Below are positions 62,201 through 64,000 of a stretch of 64,000 bases of DNA, in pieces. The notes below the pieces were generated by a model. That model saw nothing but the letters and a program-made list of their open reading frames with translations. It made no database searches and was not told the DNA's origin. The number at the start of each line of letters is the position of its first letter. Within the stretch, counting starts at the first letter, position 1. The translations under genes were made by a program, and so were the position numbers. The DNA is from Guillardia theta CCMP2712 (taxonomy: Eukaryota > Cryptophyceae > Pyrenomonadales > Geminigeraceae), in assembly GCF_000315625.1 (NCBI RefSeq), contig NW_005434505.1:38522-102521 (forward strand), given 5' to 3'.

Positions 62201-63996
62201 GCTGCTTGGAAGGCTCAAGTTTGCGGGAGGAAGCTTTCGGATATCACGCTGGCTGGCAAGAAGGAGGTGATAGCGTGGACCGGCGTAGTCAATGTTCTCC
62301 ACGGGAAAGTCGAGAGTCAATCCGCGGAGCTGATGGCCTCGCAGTGTATCCCATTCGAAGAGTTCAAAGGGAGGGTTGAAGGAGAGGAAGCGAGTCCCGT
62401 CATGGCTGGGCCTAATGACGCTCACGGGTCCCATATGCCCTTCAAGGGTGTCAACTGGGACGAGAACCGGCTCCTTGTCGAAGTTGTCGACCGCGAGCAC
62501 TTGCACTAGACCGTCACTGAAGCCAATCGCGAAGACCTGCAGCAAGATGTTTGAGTCATCACTGTCAAGAATGAACATTCACCTCTTGCTGTGCAGGTCG
62601 AAGGGTAAATAAAGAGTTCGAGGTGACCTGCGAAAGTTTAAAACTTGTTCAAAGCATGAAGCGAAATCTACCGGGACAGATCGGAGACGCAGACGGAAAA
62701 AGGCCCCAGCCTTCATCTCTTCTAAGTTCCAGAACGAAATGGAAGGAGCACTTTCGAAGCCCCCGGCAGAGGTTACAACAATCAATATCCGCAAGTGATC
62801 GACGCAGTGAAGTCCGATGATTGGGAGGCCTTCCGGTACCTTGATCGTCGCTTGCTCTTTAGACCTCGACTCTACCCATGAGTCCCATATCCTCAATATA
62901 CCATTGTTGTAGCCAGATATGAGATGGAGAACATCTGAGGAGCCTGTTTCTTGCGATTCATCCTCAATGGAGGATTGGTGCCTCAGCGACTCGGTTCTCA
63001 GCCGCACTCTGGAAGTGAAGGTGAAGCAACTTAACTTTGTCCCATCGTCTGCTGCCATCGCTGCTGTTGAATCCACTGATCCGTTGAAAGGAGTGCCATA
63101 TGTGCACGTGCAGCTGCCGTCCTCGGAGTCGAGGATGTCAATAGATCCATCCGCCCAGTATGCTGCCAAGTAACGAGTGCGATCAATGACCTGAATCCCC
63201 GCTGGAATCTCGAAGAAGTAGGGCTTTCGAGTTAGAACTCGGCGTTGAGTGCTCTTCTTTGCTTTCGACTTGTGATTTCCTTCTCGCTTCTCTCTTTCTT
63301 TCTGTACACGGGCTATGATTCGTTTCGCCATGAGCGATCGTTTCTCGGTTGCAGACATGCTCTTCTTGACTTGTTTCTTCTTTTTGAGCCTCTTCTTCTT
63401 CCTCGCCATGCCTTGTAAATGATCGCCGGCGCCCTCTCCTGTAACTAAGATGTCTCGAGCGACTGAGGGCTCGATCACATTCATCAAACTCCCGTCCCTC
63501 CCACTGCAAAGCGCAATCAGACAACATCCACACGAACGCATCTCAACAACCTAAAAACTTCGATGACTCCATTGCTAGAGAGGCATACAACTTTTGCATT
63601 CCTCTGCTCACGCTGTTTGCTATTCAAGGACCATTGCGAGTCTTTACGTCCAGTCTGTTCGGAGGAGTGACTCCAAGCGTGCATCGCTTTGAGATCCATC
63701 AGAGTCCCGCTAGTGCTACTGAATTGCTCGCATTCCATTGTCATTGAAAAGACTCGCACAAGGAAATCTTGTTGAAGAAGAAGCAGAGAGCGGCCGCTTT
63801 CAACTTGAAACATTTGCAAGCTGGTAATCGACAAGTGTTGCTTAGCTTTGTTTCCGTCGCCTTCCATCTCGCCCTCTTCGTGTGTTGCCATATTGTTCTC
63901 ATTTCCTTGCAACTGACAGCCAAAGTCAGAGATAATTAAGAGGTGAACGAGATCCATACAGAGGGCTCGCTTTGCTTGGCATAGAGCGGGTTGCAA
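59265..63996 (-). CDS. Large WD40-repeat protein, multi-exon, may extend past right edge
   Basis: Beta-propeller scaffold. The N-terminal exon (from 63996 or beyond) has propeller-like strands (SITSLQMFQVESGRSLLLLQ, VVCLSSNGVIEVF). A 47-nt GTTGTT...TTGCAG intron joins in phase to SGRDGSLMNVIEP. Next is a Lys-rich insert (MARKKKRLKKKKQVKKSMSA), then RYLAAYWADGSIDILDSEDG, LHLISGYNNGILRIWDSWVE, ISFWNLEEM. An in-phase intron near 62580 leads to DGLVQVLAVDNFDKEP, LEGHMGPVSVIRPSHDGTRF and LFEWDTLRG. A long Ser-rich region (62200-60700) follows, then exons DSWEQVVIKEVESDPTFGLI, HWLGTDGSKNYVIVQTS, a helical exon (about 59760-59590) and the end to a stop at 59265. Family not identified; such WD40 plus low-complexity proteins include ciliary and trafficking scaffolds. 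Confidence 0.65.
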
Positions 63997-64000
63997 GGAA

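Overview
The window is eukaryotic nuclear DNA. Genes are split by short GT-AG introns, mostly about 42-110 nt, and sit on both strands as independent units rather than operons. Gene content (RWP-RK factors, a dynein regulatory complex subunit, a centrin-like EF-hand protein, an actin, EMC4, TGS1, an LTR retroelement remnant and a Crypton) points to a flagellated unicellular alga or related protist. A cryptophyte such as Guillardia is my best guess from gene style, but no single feature proves it. I reconstructed many gene models by hand from splice sites and frame continuity. TGS1 (12 exons), EMC4 (4), the 20.2-20.9 kb gene (5), DRC9 (2) and the 34.5-35.0 kb gene (2) join cleanly in phase. The MORN, GYF, ZU5, beta-helix-like and WD40 models are incomplete at exon joins.

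Layout. 0-0.9 kb: MORN-repeat gene (-). 2.4-5.5 kb: Crypton-type tyrosine recombinase element (-). 6.2-9.0 kb: three near-identical RWP-RK genes with a Glu/Gln hexanucleotide repeat. 9.4-15.7 kb: TGS1 (snRNA cap hypermethylase) directly downstream of a GYF-domain gene, both (-), with microsatellite-filled introns. 16.5-18.1 kb: START-domain protein (-). 18.1-25.2 kb: gene-poor, with an inverted-repeat element, a small 5-exon gene and an orphan ORF. 25.2-29.6 kb: a ~0.92 kb near-perfect inverted repeat around a ~2.5 kb spacer. 31.1-34.5 kb: ZU5 plus TIR-like protein (+). 34.5-36.1 kb: small gene (-) and centrin-like gene (+). 37-45 kb: orphan gene, 23-bp satellite, large secreted IPT/TIG protein, DRC9/IQCG. 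46-50.6 kb: MITE, membrane protein, Ty3/gypsy chromodomain remnant with LTR-like tail, second 23-bp satellite. 50.8-54.3 kb: TIR-like/SH3 protein (+). 54.8-64 kb: divergent actin (+), EMC4 (-), orphan ORF (+), large WD40 protein (-) reaching the right edge.

How genes relate. TGS1 and the GYF protein (a domain found in the U5 snRNP protein CD2BP2/Lin1) may both serve snRNP biogenesis and are adjacent on one strand. DRC9, centrin-like and actin genes are cytoskeletal or flagellar. The most unusual content is two multidomain proteins with TIR-like folds, one with ZU5 and one with SH3, about 16 kb apart. Between genes lie several repeat families: two MITE-like elements, a dispersed ~50-bp repeat beside GC-rich islands, and two satellites that share a 23-bp period.
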